This document shows, piece by piece, positions 47,162-56,327 of a stretch of DNA of 64,000 nucleotides (position 1 is the first letter of the stretch; each line of letters begins with the position of its first letter). The notes under the pieces were generated by a model. The model was given only the letters and a program-made list of their open reading frames with translations, did not search any database and was not told the DNA's origin. The position numbers were made by a program, and so were the translations under genes. The stretch lies in the NCBI GenBank assembly GCA_003670925.1, contig QWQG01000129.1, forward strand, positions 1 through 64,000, given 5' to 3'. Source of the DNA: Planctomycetota bacterium (lineage in GTDB: Bacteria > Planctomycetota > Planctomycetia > Planctomycetales > Planctomycetaceae).

Positions 47162-49207
47162 ATGACTCGAATTCAGCAACTGGATGCTCACGTTGTCAAC
47201 CGCATTGCCGCCGGCGAAGTGATTGAACGTCCGGCCAGCGTGGTGAAAGAACTGTTGGAAAACAGCGTCGATGCGCTTTCCACGCGCATTGAAGTCGACA
47301 TTGTCAACGGCGGCATGGATCTGATTCGCATTTCCGACAACGGCGAAGGCATTCATCCAGACGACATTCTGCTGGCGGTGACCAGTCATGCGACCAGCAA
47401 AATTCGCTCGGATGCTGATCTGGATCATGTGAGCACATTGGGGTTTCGCGGCGAAGCATTGGCGTCAATCGCCTCGGTCGCAAAGTTCCGGATTCGCACG
47501 CGTCCGGAAGAATGTCCGGTTGGCCGCGAACTGGACAGTCACGGTGGTCAGATCGTCATCAACCGCGATTGCGGATGTTCGTCCGGAACTGTAATGGAAG
47601 TCCACAATCTTTTCTTCAACACGCCGGCTCGCCGCCGTTTCCTCAAGAAATCAACGACCGAATTTGGACATATCGCCGAGCATTTTTCACGCATTGCTCT
47701 CGCTAATCCACGTCTCCACCTCGTGTTGCGGCACAATGAAAAACTTGTGTACGAATTGCCGGCCGCTGCCGAGCCATTGGAACGTATTCGCCGCTTCTTT
47801 GGGAGTGATGTGGCCGATCATCTGATTGCTGTTTCATCGGAGGCGGACCTGCCCGCTGGCGGAAAAATTCGCGTGTGGGGTTACGTTGGTTCCCCTTCGC
47901 TGAGTCGATCCACGCGGAAGGACCAGTTTCTGTTTTTGAACGGCCGCTGGATTCAGGATCGGAGCCTCCAACATGCGCTGGCGGAAGCCTATCGCGGCCT
48001 GTTGATGGTCGGTCGCCATCCCGTCAGCTTTCTATTTCTTGAACTTCCGCCAGCGTTGGTCGATGTCAACGTGCATCCGACCAAGAGTGAAGTCCGTTTT
48101 CAGGACAGTCAGCTTCTGTATCGTCAGCTGCTGAAGACTTTACGCGACAAATTTCTGACGCTCGAATTTCGCTCAAATATCGAAGTGTCAGGTGCAGGTC
48201 GTCCGCATGAGTTGCGCTTTGACCGCCCTGCAACTGCCATGCAGCCCCAAAAAGAGCTCGATCTTTGGGCCGCGCACGCGACTGTAAGTCATCCACCTCG
48301 GATCGGTGAGTTTGCGCGATCGTCATCCAACGATCGTGCTGTCTTTACAAATCCCGATGTGCTTGCCGCATTGGCTGTTCAGCCGCATCAGCGACGTGGC
48401 ACCTTTGATTCTGCGGCCGACTCCGCGAACCCTGCCGTCGCGGACTTCAGCGAGCCGACGAGCGGCAGAACGTCAGACCTCCGAGATGGTTCCGCATCGC
48501 CTACCGAATCAACAAGCACGCCGGTCAGTGGCGTGGCGGCAGAACCGGACGCTGTGACTCCGCCGATGCATCACATGTCGCCCGATGTCGATGTCGCGCA
48601 GGCGCTGCACGGCGCTGCACGGCCCAGCACCGACGAATTCCGGGCCTTCCAGATTCACGATTGCTACCTTGTCGTGGCCAGCGAAGCCGGTCTAGAAGTC
48701 ATCGACCAGCACGCCTTGCACGAAAGAATTCTCTATGAACATCTCCGGAAACGAATCCTGTCGGGCGGCGTGGAACGTCAACGCCTGTTGATTCCGGAGA
48801 CGCTTGAATGTTCCGCGACCGAATGTGTTGCCTTGCTGGAATCACTGGATGTACTCAAAGAGATCGGCTTTGAACTTCAGGAATTTGGCGGCACGACGAT
48901 TTTACTGATGGCGCATCCCACGCTAATTCCACGCGGCAATCTGATCCGCATTGTCAAGGACTTTGCGGAGCAACTGATTCAGAACGACGGCAAAATGAAC
49001 CGTCGCGATCTGCTCGATCACATGCTGCACACGATGTCTTGCCGCGCCGCCATTAAGTCCGGCCAGCGGTTAACGCTGGAAGAAATGCAGGAGCTTTTGC
49101 GGCAAAGGCACCTTGTCGATGACGCGCATCATTGCCCTCACGGTCGCCCTACGGCCCTCACACTCAGTCGCGGGACGCTGGATCAGCAATTCGGACGGCT
49201 CGGCTGA
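47162..49207 (+). CDS. mutL: DNA mismatch repair protein MutL (endonuclease type)
   Basis: A 681-residue mismatch repair ATPase that links mismatch recognition by MutS to strand incision. The N-terminal GHKL ATPase shows VVKELLENSVDA, ISDNGEGIHPDD, TSHATSKI and GFRGEALASI. A low-complexity linker runs about 365-480. The C-terminal dimerisation domain carries DQHALHERILYE (D515 onward), fitting the DQHA(x)2E(x)4E metal-binding endonuclease motif, plus SCRAAIKSG and CPHGRPTAL. That motif marks MutL proteins that nick DNA themselves, unlike E. coli MutL, which relies on MutH. A 10-bp tandem duplication lies in the linker at 48601-48620. The ribosome site before ATG 47162 is weak. Confidence 0.96.
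   Translation: MTRIQQLDAHVVNRIAAGEVIERPASVVKELLENSVDALSTRIEVDIVNGGMDLIRISDNGEGIHPDDILLAVTSHATSKIRSDADLDHVSTLGFRGEALASIASVAKFRIRTRPEECPVGRELDSHGGQIVINRDCGCSSGTVMEVHNLFFNTPARRRFLKKSTTEFGHIAEHFSRIALANPRLHLVLRHNEKLVYELPAAAEPLERIRRFFGSDVADHLIAVSSEADLPAGGKIRVWGYVGSPSLSRSTRKDQFLFLNGRWIQDRSLQHALAEAYRGLLMVGRHPVSFLFLELPPALVDVNVHPTKSEVRFQDSQLLYRQLLKTLRDKFLTLEFRSNIEVSGAGRPHELRFDRPATAMQPQKELDLWAAHATVSHPPRIGEFARSSSNDRAVFTNPDVLAALAVQPHQRRGTFDSAADSANPAVADFSEPTSGRTSDLRDGSASPTESTSTPVSGVAAEPDAVTPPMHHMSPDVDVAQALHGAARPSTDEFRAFQIHDCYLVVASEAGLEVIDQHALHERILYEHLRKRILSGGVERQRLLIPETLECSATECVALLESLDVLKEIGFELQEFGGTTILLMAHPTLIPRGNLIRIVKDFAEQLIQNDGKMNRRDLLDHMLHTMSCRAAIKSGQRLTLEEMQELLRQRHLVDDAHHCPHGRPTALTLSRGTLDQQFGRLG
48601..48620 (+). 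repeat. 10-bp tandem duplication inside mutL
   Basis: GGCGCTGCAC occurs twice in succession at 48601-48610 and 48611-48620, encoding ALHGAAR at about residues 481-487, just before the C-terminal domain. The unit is not a multiple of three, so gain or loss of one copy would frameshift mutL and remove the dimerisation and endonuclease domain. Confidence 0.6.
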
Positions 49208-49378
49208 ATTGCAGTGATCAAGTTTACACCAAAATCTTCCCCTGCAGATCCTGCCATGGATGCATTCCGCGAATCTCAAATTTCTTGTGACCGTTTTGGG
49301 GGGAACACGAACAGGGGGGAGGCATGACGAGGTGACCACGTTTATTGATTCTTGATGAAGTAACACAAAGCCGCGTGG

Positions 49379-51499
49379 ATGACTGTGGTTGTGGGTGGTA
49401 TGATCCTGAGCATGACAAATTCCACTTCACTTAGCCTCCCAATCCTCAACCTTGCGGATCCGGATTCGGATCCATTGGCAACTCTGCAGGCCCAAGAGCG
49501 TACTGCCTGCCAGCGAAAACCACTGCCGATGACAATGGCAGAAGCGCTCGAACGCGGCTGGGATGAACTGGACGTCGTCTTCGTGACAGGTGATGCCTAC
49601 ATTGACCATCCCAGTTTTGCCAGCGCCATTCTTGGCCGTGTGCTGGAGGCCGGTGGATTTCGCGTCGGCATTGTCAGTCAGCCCGACTGGCGGTCCTGTG
49701 ATGCTTGGCGGACGTTTGGAAAGCCGAGACTGTACTTCGCGATCAGCGCGGGGAATATGGACTCGATGATCAATCACTATACCGCCAATCGAAAAGTGCG
49801 GAATGACGATGCGTACTCCCCTGGAGGCCGGATCGGACTGCGACCAGATCGAGCCACGCTGGGATACTGCCAGCGGGCTCGGGAAGCGTATCCGGGGGTC
49901 CCTGTGATCGCCGGAGGAGTGGAAGCTTCGCTGCGGCGTCTGGCCCATTACGACTATTGGAGTGACAAAGTTCGCCGCTCTATTTTGCTGGATGCCAAAG
50001 CGGACTTGGTGGGGTTCGGGATGGGGGAAGATACGATTCTGGAAATCTCCAGAAGGCTGGCTGCTGGTGAAACGGTGCGTGACCTGCGCGATATGCGGGG
50101 CATGGCGTATGTCTTGGGTGCGAAGGAATCGGAAGAGCGTTTTGGAGATCCGTCGCAAGAGCCGACGTTTCTGCGTCTGCCGAGTTTCGAAACTGTCGCG
50201 ACGGACAAGCCGGCATTTGCTGAAGCGACAAAGATCATCCACAATGAAACGAATCCCTACAACGCCAAAGGACTCGTGCAGTTCCATGATCGACAGGCTG
50301 TGGTCTGCAATCCTCCGCGATTTCCGATTTCGCGGGCAGCCATGGACTCGATCTACGGTTTCCCCTACACCCGCAGACCGCATCCATCGTATGTCGAAAA
50401 GATCCCTGCGTTTGAGATGATTAAGGATTCCGTGACGATCATGCGCGGCTGTTTCGGTGGCTGCACGTTTTGTTCGATCACCACTCATCAGGGAAGAATC
50501 ATTCAATCTCGCAGTCATGACTCGGTGATCGGCGAGATCGAAGCCATGACGCGTGACCCGCAGTTCAAGGGTGTCATTAGCGATATTGGCGGTCCGACGG
50601 CAAATATGTATGAAATGCGGTGTTCGCGTCCCGAAGTCGAGGCCAAATGTCGGCGGCAATCGTGCGTGCATCCGACGATTTGCAAATTACTGGGAACCGA
50701 TCATGGGCCGCTGGTGAAACTGATGAAGGATGCGCGGGAAACACCGGGCATCAAGAAAGTATTCGTCGCCAGTGGGATTCGCATGGATCTTGCCCGTCGA
50801 TCGCCGGAGTACATGCAGGACTTGGTGCGGCATCATGTGGGCGGGCATCTGAAAGTCGCACCGGAACACTCAGACGCCGGCGTGCTCACTCTCATGCGAA
50901 AGCCGGACAGCGACGATTTTGAACAATTTGCCGAAGTGTTTGACCGCGAGTCGAAGGCTGCCGGAAAGAAGCAGTACATCATCCCGTACTACATCGCGAG
51001 CCACCCCGGAAGCGACCTGCATGCGATGATTGACCTAGCATTGTTTCTGAAACGCAATGGTTACCGCCCTGATCAGGTACAAGATTTCATTCCTGCGCCT
51101 TTCGATGTGGCCACGGCCATGTATTACACGGGGATCGACCCGTTCACGAAGAAACCGGTGTACGTGGCTCAACATCTGCGCGATCGAAAATTGCAGCGTG
51201 CCCTGATGCAGTTCTTCAAGCCGGAAAATTATTTTGATGTGCGTAAAGCTCTTGAACAGGCGGGTCGCCAGGATCTGATCGGAGCAGGCTGCGACTGCCT
51301 GATTCCCTCCAATCCTCCTCGCGAGGCACTGGATAAACGCCGGGCAGATGCGAACACGCGGATTCGCGGCGAATACGTCCACACAATCCCGGCCGAGGGC
51401 GCAGGCGCAGGAGCACCAAAGGGAAAAGGGTCAAAGAAGCAGTCTCGAAATACCCCAGGTAAGGGCTATCGCCCCGGACGATCGAGCGCCAAGGAGTGA
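49379..51499 (+). CDS. ygiQ: YgiQ family radical SAM protein
   Basis: A 706-residue UPF0313/YgiQ-type radical SAM protein. After a cobalamin-like N-terminal region ([19 protein letters not shown]), the iron-sulfur cluster motif GCFGGCTFC supplies cysteines C358, C362 and C365. The core also has [14 protein letters not shown] and [13 protein letters not shown], which are YgiQ signatures, and the C-terminal DUF3362 segment includes [20 protein letters not shown]. The last 50 residues are basic and low-complexity. The reaction of the family is not established. Starts at 49379, 49400 and 49412 are all possible; none has a strong ribosome site. Confidence 0.92.
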   Translation: MTVVVGGMILSMTNSTSLSLPILNLADPDSDPLATLQAQERTACQRKPLPMTMAEALERGWDELDVVFVTGDAYIDHPSFASAILGRVLEAGGFRVGIVSQPDWRSCDAWRTFGKPRLYFAISAGNMDSMINHYTANRKVRNDDAYSPGGRIGLRPDRATLGYCQRAREAYPGVPVIAGGVEASLRRLAHYDYWSDKVRRSILLDAKADLVGFGMGEDTILEISRRLAAGETVRDLRDMRGMAYVLGAKESEERFGDPSQEPTFLRLPSFETVATDKPAFAEATKIIHNETNPYNAKGLVQFHDRQAVVCNPPRFPISRAAMDSIYGFPYTRRPHPSYVEKIPAFEMIKDSVTIMRGCFGGCTFCSITTHQGRIIQSRSHDSVIGEIEAMTRDPQFKGVISDIGGPTANMYEMRCSRPEVEAKCRRQSCVHPTICKLLGTDHGPLVKLMKDARETPGIKKVFVASGIRMDLARRSPEYMQDLVRHHVGGHLKVAPEHSDAGVLTLMRKPDSDDFEQFAEVFDRESKAAGKKQYIIPYYIASHPGSDLHAMIDLALFLKRNGYRPDQVQDFIPAPFDVATAMYYTGIDPFTKKPVYVAQHLRDRKLQRALMQFFKPENYFDVRKALEQAGRQDLIGAGCDCLIPSNPPREALDKRRADANTRIRGEYVHTIPAEGAGAGAPKGKGSKKQSRNTPGKGYRPGRSSAKE

Positions 51500-51574
51500 G
51501 CGTTTGCCGTCAGGCGGAAACTGATCCCTCACGATTAGGACGCCAGCCCTGAAGGCGCGGTGGGGCGGTGTCCG

Positions 51575-52294
51575 CTAGGAATGAAGCCGAGGCGAAGCTT
51601 TGGCGTTCGTCGGCAATTTTGGATCGTCCCAGAGACGAAAGCCGCCGACGAATGCATTCTGATTCGGGCAGATTTCCACACCCTCTGGCAGTTTCTTAAG
51701 GAGGCTGGCGTTTCCGCCACCAAGTGCCACGTAGTCGGGTTCCAGCGCCTCACGTAGCCGCTGGACGACATCAAAAACTGCCAGCCGCCACTTCTTCTTA
51801 CCAAGACGTTCCAAACCGGCGAGACCGACGTAATCTTCGAACGTCTTTTTCTTATATGGCAGGTGGGCCAGTTCCATCGGCACAATGACGCCATCCACAA
51901 TCATCGTTGATCCAAGTCCCGTTCCGAGGCCAAGGAACAACATCGAGTCTCCGTGATAACTTCCCAATGCCTGCATGGCAGCATCGTTGATAATCTTCAC
52001 CGGACAACCAAACGCCGCGTGGAAGTCGAATCTGACCCAGCCGCTCCCAAGGTTATGCGGTTCGTGCAGAATCCGACCGTTAATCACGGGAGCCGGGACG
52101 CCGATTGTGACGGCGTCGTATTTCCAATCACCAGCCAGTTGCTGAATTCCGGCAACAGCCTTCTGTGCCGTGAGCCTGCGTCCGGACGAGAATTCTCGCC
52201 GCTCGTCGTTTCCGGTTGTGGCTTTCAGTTTGACATGCGTGCCGCCGACATCCACAACAAGAATGTTCGGCCGCGGCTGGACTTTTGAACCCAT
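51575..52294 (-). CDS. ppgK: Polyphosphate glucokinase (ROK family)
   Basis: A 239-residue ROK-family kinase that phosphorylates glucose using inorganic polyphosphate (and often ATP). ILVVDVGGTHVKLK is the phosphate-binding loop. VTIGVPAPVINGRILHEPHN and VKIINDAAMQALGSYHG supply the sugar site and catalytic aspartate. LFLGLGTGLGSTMIVDGVIV is the second nucleotide-binding stretch. The length and the ELAHLPYKKKTFEDYVG segment match polyphosphate glucokinases rather than general ROK sugar kinases, which carry a zinc motif here. AAGGGAAA precedes ATG 52294. It converges on ygiQ. Confidence 0.88.
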   Translation of the reverse strand: MGSKVQPRPNILVVDVGGTHVKLKATTGNDERREFSSGRRLTAQKAVAGIQQLAGDWKYDAVTIGVPAPVINGRILHEPHNLGSGWVRFDFHAAFGCPVKIINDAAMQALGSYHGDSMLFLGLGTGLGSTMIVDGVIVPMELAHLPYKKKTFEDYVGLAGLERLGKKKWRLAVFDVVQRLREALEPDYVALGGGNASLLKKLPEGVEICPNQNAFVGGFRLWDDPKLPTNAKASPRLHS

Positions 52295-52459
52295 GTAATT
52301 TTCCCTTGGATATTTCGCCCTACATCACACATTCTGTCCAGCAGGGACAAGGAGCACGGCTCCGAATTCTTACCAAACAGGCTCAGCGCCACGCGTGCCC
52401 ACGCTGGGGATAAACCACGTTCAGAATGGAAACCTGAATTTCGGAGCCAGCGGTGATTC

Positions 52460-52915
52460 TCAGTCAATTTTAGGCTCGAGTTCCAGTGCCTTGTCGCGAT
52501 CTGCTTTTGCATGAACATCATCTCCGAGTGACTCATAGGCCCGGCCGCGCATCAGGTAGGCGCGTGCATATTTCGGATTCAATTCAATCGCCTTGTTGAA
52601 GTCCGCAATTGCGGCATCCAGATGGCTGCTTTCCGACAGAATATTGAAACCACGCGCAAAGTAGGCTTCGGGGTTTTGGGGATCATCCTGAATCGCCTTG
52701 TCAAAGGCTGCCCGCGCTTCTTGGCTGAGGTCTGGATCCACCTGAGTCATCTTGCTGTCATCATTCTGGTCTGAGGTTTCAATCGACTGGACCTCAGTTG
52801 CATCAGATACCTTTTGCTCACCAGTTGAAATGTCGGCCTCTGATTTTGTTTCGGCACTACGGGTGCAGCCTGCAAGGGTCATCAGCATTATGAGGAATGT
52901 GGGAAAGCGTCGCAT
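52460..52915 (-). CDS. TPR lipoprotein
   Basis: A 151-residue exported lipoprotein. A type II signal peptide (FPTFLIMLMTLAGC) ends in the lipobox LAGC, with Cys16 the lipidation site. An acidic Ser/Asp/Glu linker follows. Two to three tetratricopeptide repeats (ARAAFDKAIQDDPQNPEAYF, SHLDAAIADFNKAIELNPKY, AYLMRGRAYESLGD) form the C-terminal half. It probably scaffolds other envelope proteins; partner unknown. AGGAG precedes ATG 52915. It stands alone, 165 bases upstream of ppgK on the same strand. Confidence 0.85.
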   Translation of the reverse strand: MRRFPTFLIMLMTLAGCTRSAETKSEADISTGEQKVSDATEVQSIETSDQNDDSKMTQVDPDLSQEARAAFDKAIQDDPQNPEAYFARGFNILSESSHLDAAIADFNKAIELNPKYARAYLMRGRAYESLGDDVHAKADRDKALELEPKID

Positions 52916-53242
52916 TTCGGAATTCTCCTGATTTTCTCAAACCCGTTTAGTCTACAAGAATCCACGGACATAAGAAGCCACCACGGATTTTTGAGCGTCC
53001 CGTTGCTGATGGATTGAACGTCGCAGGACAATTCCGAGGAAGGCGGGAATGATTCACAATATTACGCTTCATTCGGTATTTTCAGGGCCACCGGACTGGA
53101 ACGTGCGCGTGGACGTCGAATAATGCTCAAAGCACGTATGGGGCGGCCTCAATGGCTGTCTCTGGACTGAATTTCGAGCGGGAGCACCAGCTTTTGTTTG
53201 CATCTGCCTGACGGACAAAGCCCGGAACCTTGACATGACCTT
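52916..53242. other. Intergenic region between divergent lipoprotein and kinase genes
   Basis: A 327-base gap that should hold the promoters of the TPR lipoprotein (minus) and the histidine kinase operon (plus). I see no open frame with a ribosome site, no convincing hairpin and no clear -24/-12 element. Confidence 0.5.
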
Positions 53243-54712
53243 ATGAAGCTGACCCTGAAAATCATCGTCTTATTTTTGGTTGTTGTCTGCGGTCTCGTGG
53301 GCGTAAGTGGCTATCTTTCTGTGCAGCGTGAAGTCGATTTTTTTGAAGTCGAAATGACAGCGCGGCACGGTCGCCTCGTAGCGACTGTCGAACCCATGCT
53401 TCGCGATGCATGGAGCTCTGCTGGTCGCGGTGGCATGCTGCAATTTGTGGCTCGGATTGCCGGCGACGAACAGCAGGTTCGCATCCGCTGGGTATGGCTT
53501 GACGAGACCGCCGACGATGCCACCCGGCCCGTAGCACCCCGCCAGTCGCTCGCCGGTCTTCCAACGAATCGTTTGACTTCCGTGCCTGTTCGTGAAACTG
53601 ATGGAGCAGGGTTGTATTGTTCTTATTTTCCAGTCGAATTTGGTGATGGTCGTCTGGGTGCCTTGGAAATGTCTGAATCGCTTGCCCGCCGGGATCAGTA
53701 TACTCAGGACACAATCATCCGCACGATTCTGCTCATGGGAGCGTTGATTGCGGCTGCCGTGCTGCTGGTGGCTTTTGCGGGATTGCGGTTGATCGGCCAA
53801 CCGCTGCAGGCGCTGATTCAAAAGACGCAGCAGGTTGCTGGTGGGGAACTTCGAACGCCAGTCATTGTGGGTGGCTCGGATGAACTTGCTCAATTAGCAA
53901 CAGCCCTGAATCAAATGTGCGAGAAACTGGACACATCACAGCAGGCAGTGCAACGAGAATCCGCCCAACGCATCGAAGCGATGGAGCAACTTCGCCACGG
54001 CGACCGCCTCAAAACTGTCGGGCGACTCGCATCCGGAGTTGCCCACGAACTTGGGACCCCGTTGAATGTCGTCATTGGGCGTGCCGGTCTGATTGCCGGG
54101 GGGAATCTTGGTGCTGACGACGTCAATAAAAGCGCAAAAGCCATTCAGACTGAGGCAACACGCATGACGGGCATTGTGCAGCAACTCCTCAACTTTGCTC
54201 GCCGCTCGACTCCGAAGCAGACGCTCTGTGATCTGAATCATGTCATCGATCTGACCATCAATCTGATGGAGCCAATCATTAAAAAAAAGAACGCACAGGT
54301 TTCAATTACGGAAAGACTCTCGGCGGGAATTACCGTCAACATTGATGCGGCTCAGATGCAGCAAGTGTTCTCAAATTTATTGATGAATGCCCTGTTATCC
54401 AGAGATGCGGGAGTTGCCGTCCAGATCGCCACCCAGCGTGGCGATGCCAGCTCATCCGAATTATCTGGCCACCAGTCGCGGCGTTGCGTCAGCATCACAG
54501 TGACCGACAACGGTACGGGGATTTCGGACGTCGATCTGCCGCATGTCTTTGAGCCGTTCTTCACCACGCGCGAGATCGGACAGGGCACCGGCCTAGGCCT
54601 CTCAATCTCACATGGAATTGTCTCGGAACATGGGGGCTGGATGACAGTCGTAAGTAGGCTTGGCGAAGGCACAACCTTTGCGGTATTTTTGCCAGTGGAG
54701 GTAGACCTGTGA
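53243..54712 (+). CDS. Membrane sensor histidine kinase
   Basis: A 489-residue two-component sensor. The first membrane helix (IIVLFLVVVCGLVGVSGYL) is followed by a periplasmic sensing region of about 130 residues. A second helix lies near 155-180 (LLMGALIAAAVLLVAFAGL). HAMP follows (about 185-235). HisKA has the phosphoacceptor in LASGVAHELGTPLNVVIGRA, and the HATPase domain has DNGTGISDVDLPHVFEPFF and TGLGLSISHGIVSEHGG. The H-box E-L-G-T-P-L-N is the HPK4/NtrB-like type that pairs with NtrC-family regulators, as found here: its stop overlaps the next start by 4 bases (GTGA). The signal is unknown; with htrA next door, an envelope-stress signal is a reasonable inference. Confidence 0.92.
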   Translation: MKLTLKIIVLFLVVVCGLVGVSGYLSVQREVDFFEVEMTARHGRLVATVEPMLRDAWSSAGRGGMLQFVARIAGDEQQVRIRWVWLDETADDATRPVAPRQSLAGLPTNRLTSVPVRETDGAGLYCSYFPVEFGDGRLGALEMSESLARRDQYTQDTIIRTILLMGALIAAAVLLVAFAGLRLIGQPLQALIQKTQQVAGGELRTPVIVGGSDELAQLATALNQMCEKLDTSQQAVQRESAQRIEAMEQLRHGDRLKTVGRLASGVAHELGTPLNVVIGRAGLIAGGNLGADDVNKSAKAIQTEATRMTGIVQQLLNFARRSTPKQTLCDLNHVIDLTINLMEPIIKKKNAQVSITERLSAGITVNIDAAQMQQVFSNLLMNALLSRDAGVAVQIATQRGDASSSELSGHQSRRCVSITVTDNGTGISDVDLPHVFEPFFTTREIGQGTGLGLSISHGIVSEHGGWMTVVSRLGEGTTFAVFLPVEVDL

Positions 54713-56088
54713 AAGGGCATATTCTGGTCATTGACGACGAACGGAGCATGGTTGAACTTCTCGAAACCGACCTTGCTCTTCGAGGCTACAAGGTCAGCGG
54801 GTTCACGTCGTCCGCGGCTGCCTTGGAGACTCTTGCGGCCACTGATGCGCAAGTCGTGCTCACGGATTTTCATATGCCCAGCGTGAATGGTCTGCAGGTG
54901 TGTGAAAGAGTGGTTGCAAATCGTCCGGACATTCCCGTAGTGGTGATGACCGCTTTTGGCAGCATGGAAACCGCAATCGAAGCCATTCGCGTTGGCGCAT
55001 GGGATTTCGTGACCAAGCCGATTGAAATGGAGCTCCTGGCGGTCGTCATTGATCGGGCAGTCCGCCACCACAATTTGCAGGAAGAAGTGCGTCGCCTCAG
55101 CAACAATCCGGCACTCACGGACCATTTTGAAGGACTCATCGGATCGAGTCCTGTGATGCAAAAGCTCTTTGGTCAAATCCGGAAAATTGCGCCGATCATG
55201 GCAAATGTCCTGATCACCGGTGAGAGTGGCACGGGGAAGGAACTTGTCGCCCAGGCCATTCATCGTCAGAGTGAGCGAAAAGACGGACCGTTCGTCGGAA
55301 TCAACTGCGCCGCGATCCCTGAAAATCTCCTCGAGAGCGAATTGTTCGGCCACGCCAAAGGCGCGTTCACGGATGCGCGGACGGAGCGAAAGGGACTATT
55401 CCAGCAGGCCCAAGGCGGCACATTGTTCCTCGACGAAATCGGTGATTTCCCGCTCAGTCTGCAGGCCAAGCTGTTGCGAGCGATGGAGCAGCGGACTGTA
55501 CGTCCGGTTGGCAGCGATAAAGAGATCTCGTTTGATGCCCGAATTCTAACGGCCACGAATCGCGATTTGGATGTCGCCGTCGAAGAAGGGCGTTATCGTG
55601 AAGATTTCTATTTTCGCATCAACGTCATCCAATTGGATCTGCCTCCTCTGCGTTCCCGTGGAAACGATATCCTGCTGATCGCGCGTGCGCTGCTGCAGGT
55701 GTTTGCGCGCCAGATGGGCAAGCACGTGACGGATTTTCAAACATCGGTCGCTGAACGCCTCCTGAATTATGACTGGCCCGGCAACGTGCGCGAACTCCGA
55801 AACTTACTCGAACGAGCGGTGGCGCTGACAGAATTTGAAAAGCTGATCGTCGATGATCTGCCTGAGCGAATTCGGGACTATCGACAGTCCACATTCCGTA
55901 TTGACACTTCGAATCCCGCTGAGTTACAGACGCTAGAAGCCGTGGAACAGCAATACATTCAACGTGTGCTGAAGAGCGTTCAGGGAAACCGGACGGAAGC
56001 AGCTAGCATCCTTGGCGTTGATCGCAAGACGTTGTACCGTCGTCTGAAACAGGATGAAGATGCCGAGCGTGAGACGGGCGGCCGCTGA
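54709..56088 (+). CDS. NtrC-family sigma-54-dependent response regulator
   Basis: A 459-residue transcription activator. The receiver domain (1-120) has the phosphoacceptor aspartate in VVLTDFHMPSVNG. The AAA+ domain (about 140-375) has Walker A GESGTGKELVAQAIHR and Walker B GGTLFLDEIGDFPLS. The C-terminal Fis-type helix-turn-helix is NRTEAASILGVDRKTLYRRL. The sigma-54-contacting loop reads GAFTDA rather than the consensus GAFTGA, a natural variant that need not abolish activity. Translation is coupled to the histidine kinase through a GTGA overlap, with GTG as start. A matching sigma-54 promoter lies 124 bases downstream in front of htrA, its likely target. Confidence 0.95.
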   Translation: MKGHILVIDDERSMVELLETDLALRGYKVSGFTSSAAALETLAATDAQVVLTDFHMPSVNGLQVCERVVANRPDIPVVVMTAFGSMETAIEAIRVGAWDFVTKPIEMELLAVVIDRAVRHHNLQEEVRRLSNNPALTDHFEGLIGSSPVMQKLFGQIRKIAPIMANVLITGESGTGKELVAQAIHRQSERKDGPFVGINCAAIPENLLESELFGHAKGAFTDARTERKGLFQQAQGGTLFLDEIGDFPLSLQAKLLRAMEQRTVRPVGSDKEISFDARILTATNRDLDVAVEEGRYREDFYFRINVIQLDLPPLRSRGNDILLIARALLQVFARQMGKHVTDFQTSVAERLLNYDWPGNVRELRNLLERAVALTEFEKLIVDDLPERIRDYRQSTFRIDTSNPAELQTLEAVEQQYIQRVLKSVQGNRTEAASILGVDRKTLYRRLKQDEDAERETGGR

Positions 56089-56211
56089 GCCACGTCTGAC
56101 GGGGTCAACAGGCGAGGCATTCTGCCCCGTGAGGCACTCAGCCCCACGCAGGAATCGCGAGTCCGCCTCCCTTGGCTAAGCGAAACGCCCGAGAAATGAA
56201 CTTCCGCGCTC

Positions 56212-56226
56212 CGGCACGTGAAGTGC
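56212..56226 (+). promoter_or_regulatory. Sigma-54 (-24/-12) promoter upstream of htrA
   Basis: CGGCAC-GTGAA-GTGC matches the consensus TGGCAC-N5-TTGC at 8 of 10 positions, with the invariant GG (56213-56214) and GC (56225-56226) exactly 12 bases apart. The predicted start is near 56238, giving a leader of about 90 bases to the htrA ATG. It lies directly after the gene for a sigma-54 activator. Confidence 0.6.
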
Positions 56227-56327
56227 TTCAAAGAGTCTCTAGTTCAGGATCAGTCAGGGGACCTTGTTGCTCAGTATTCGCCGAGCAGTTCGACCGACTG
56301 AATTTCTGAGAAATAGGGAGAGTCAGC

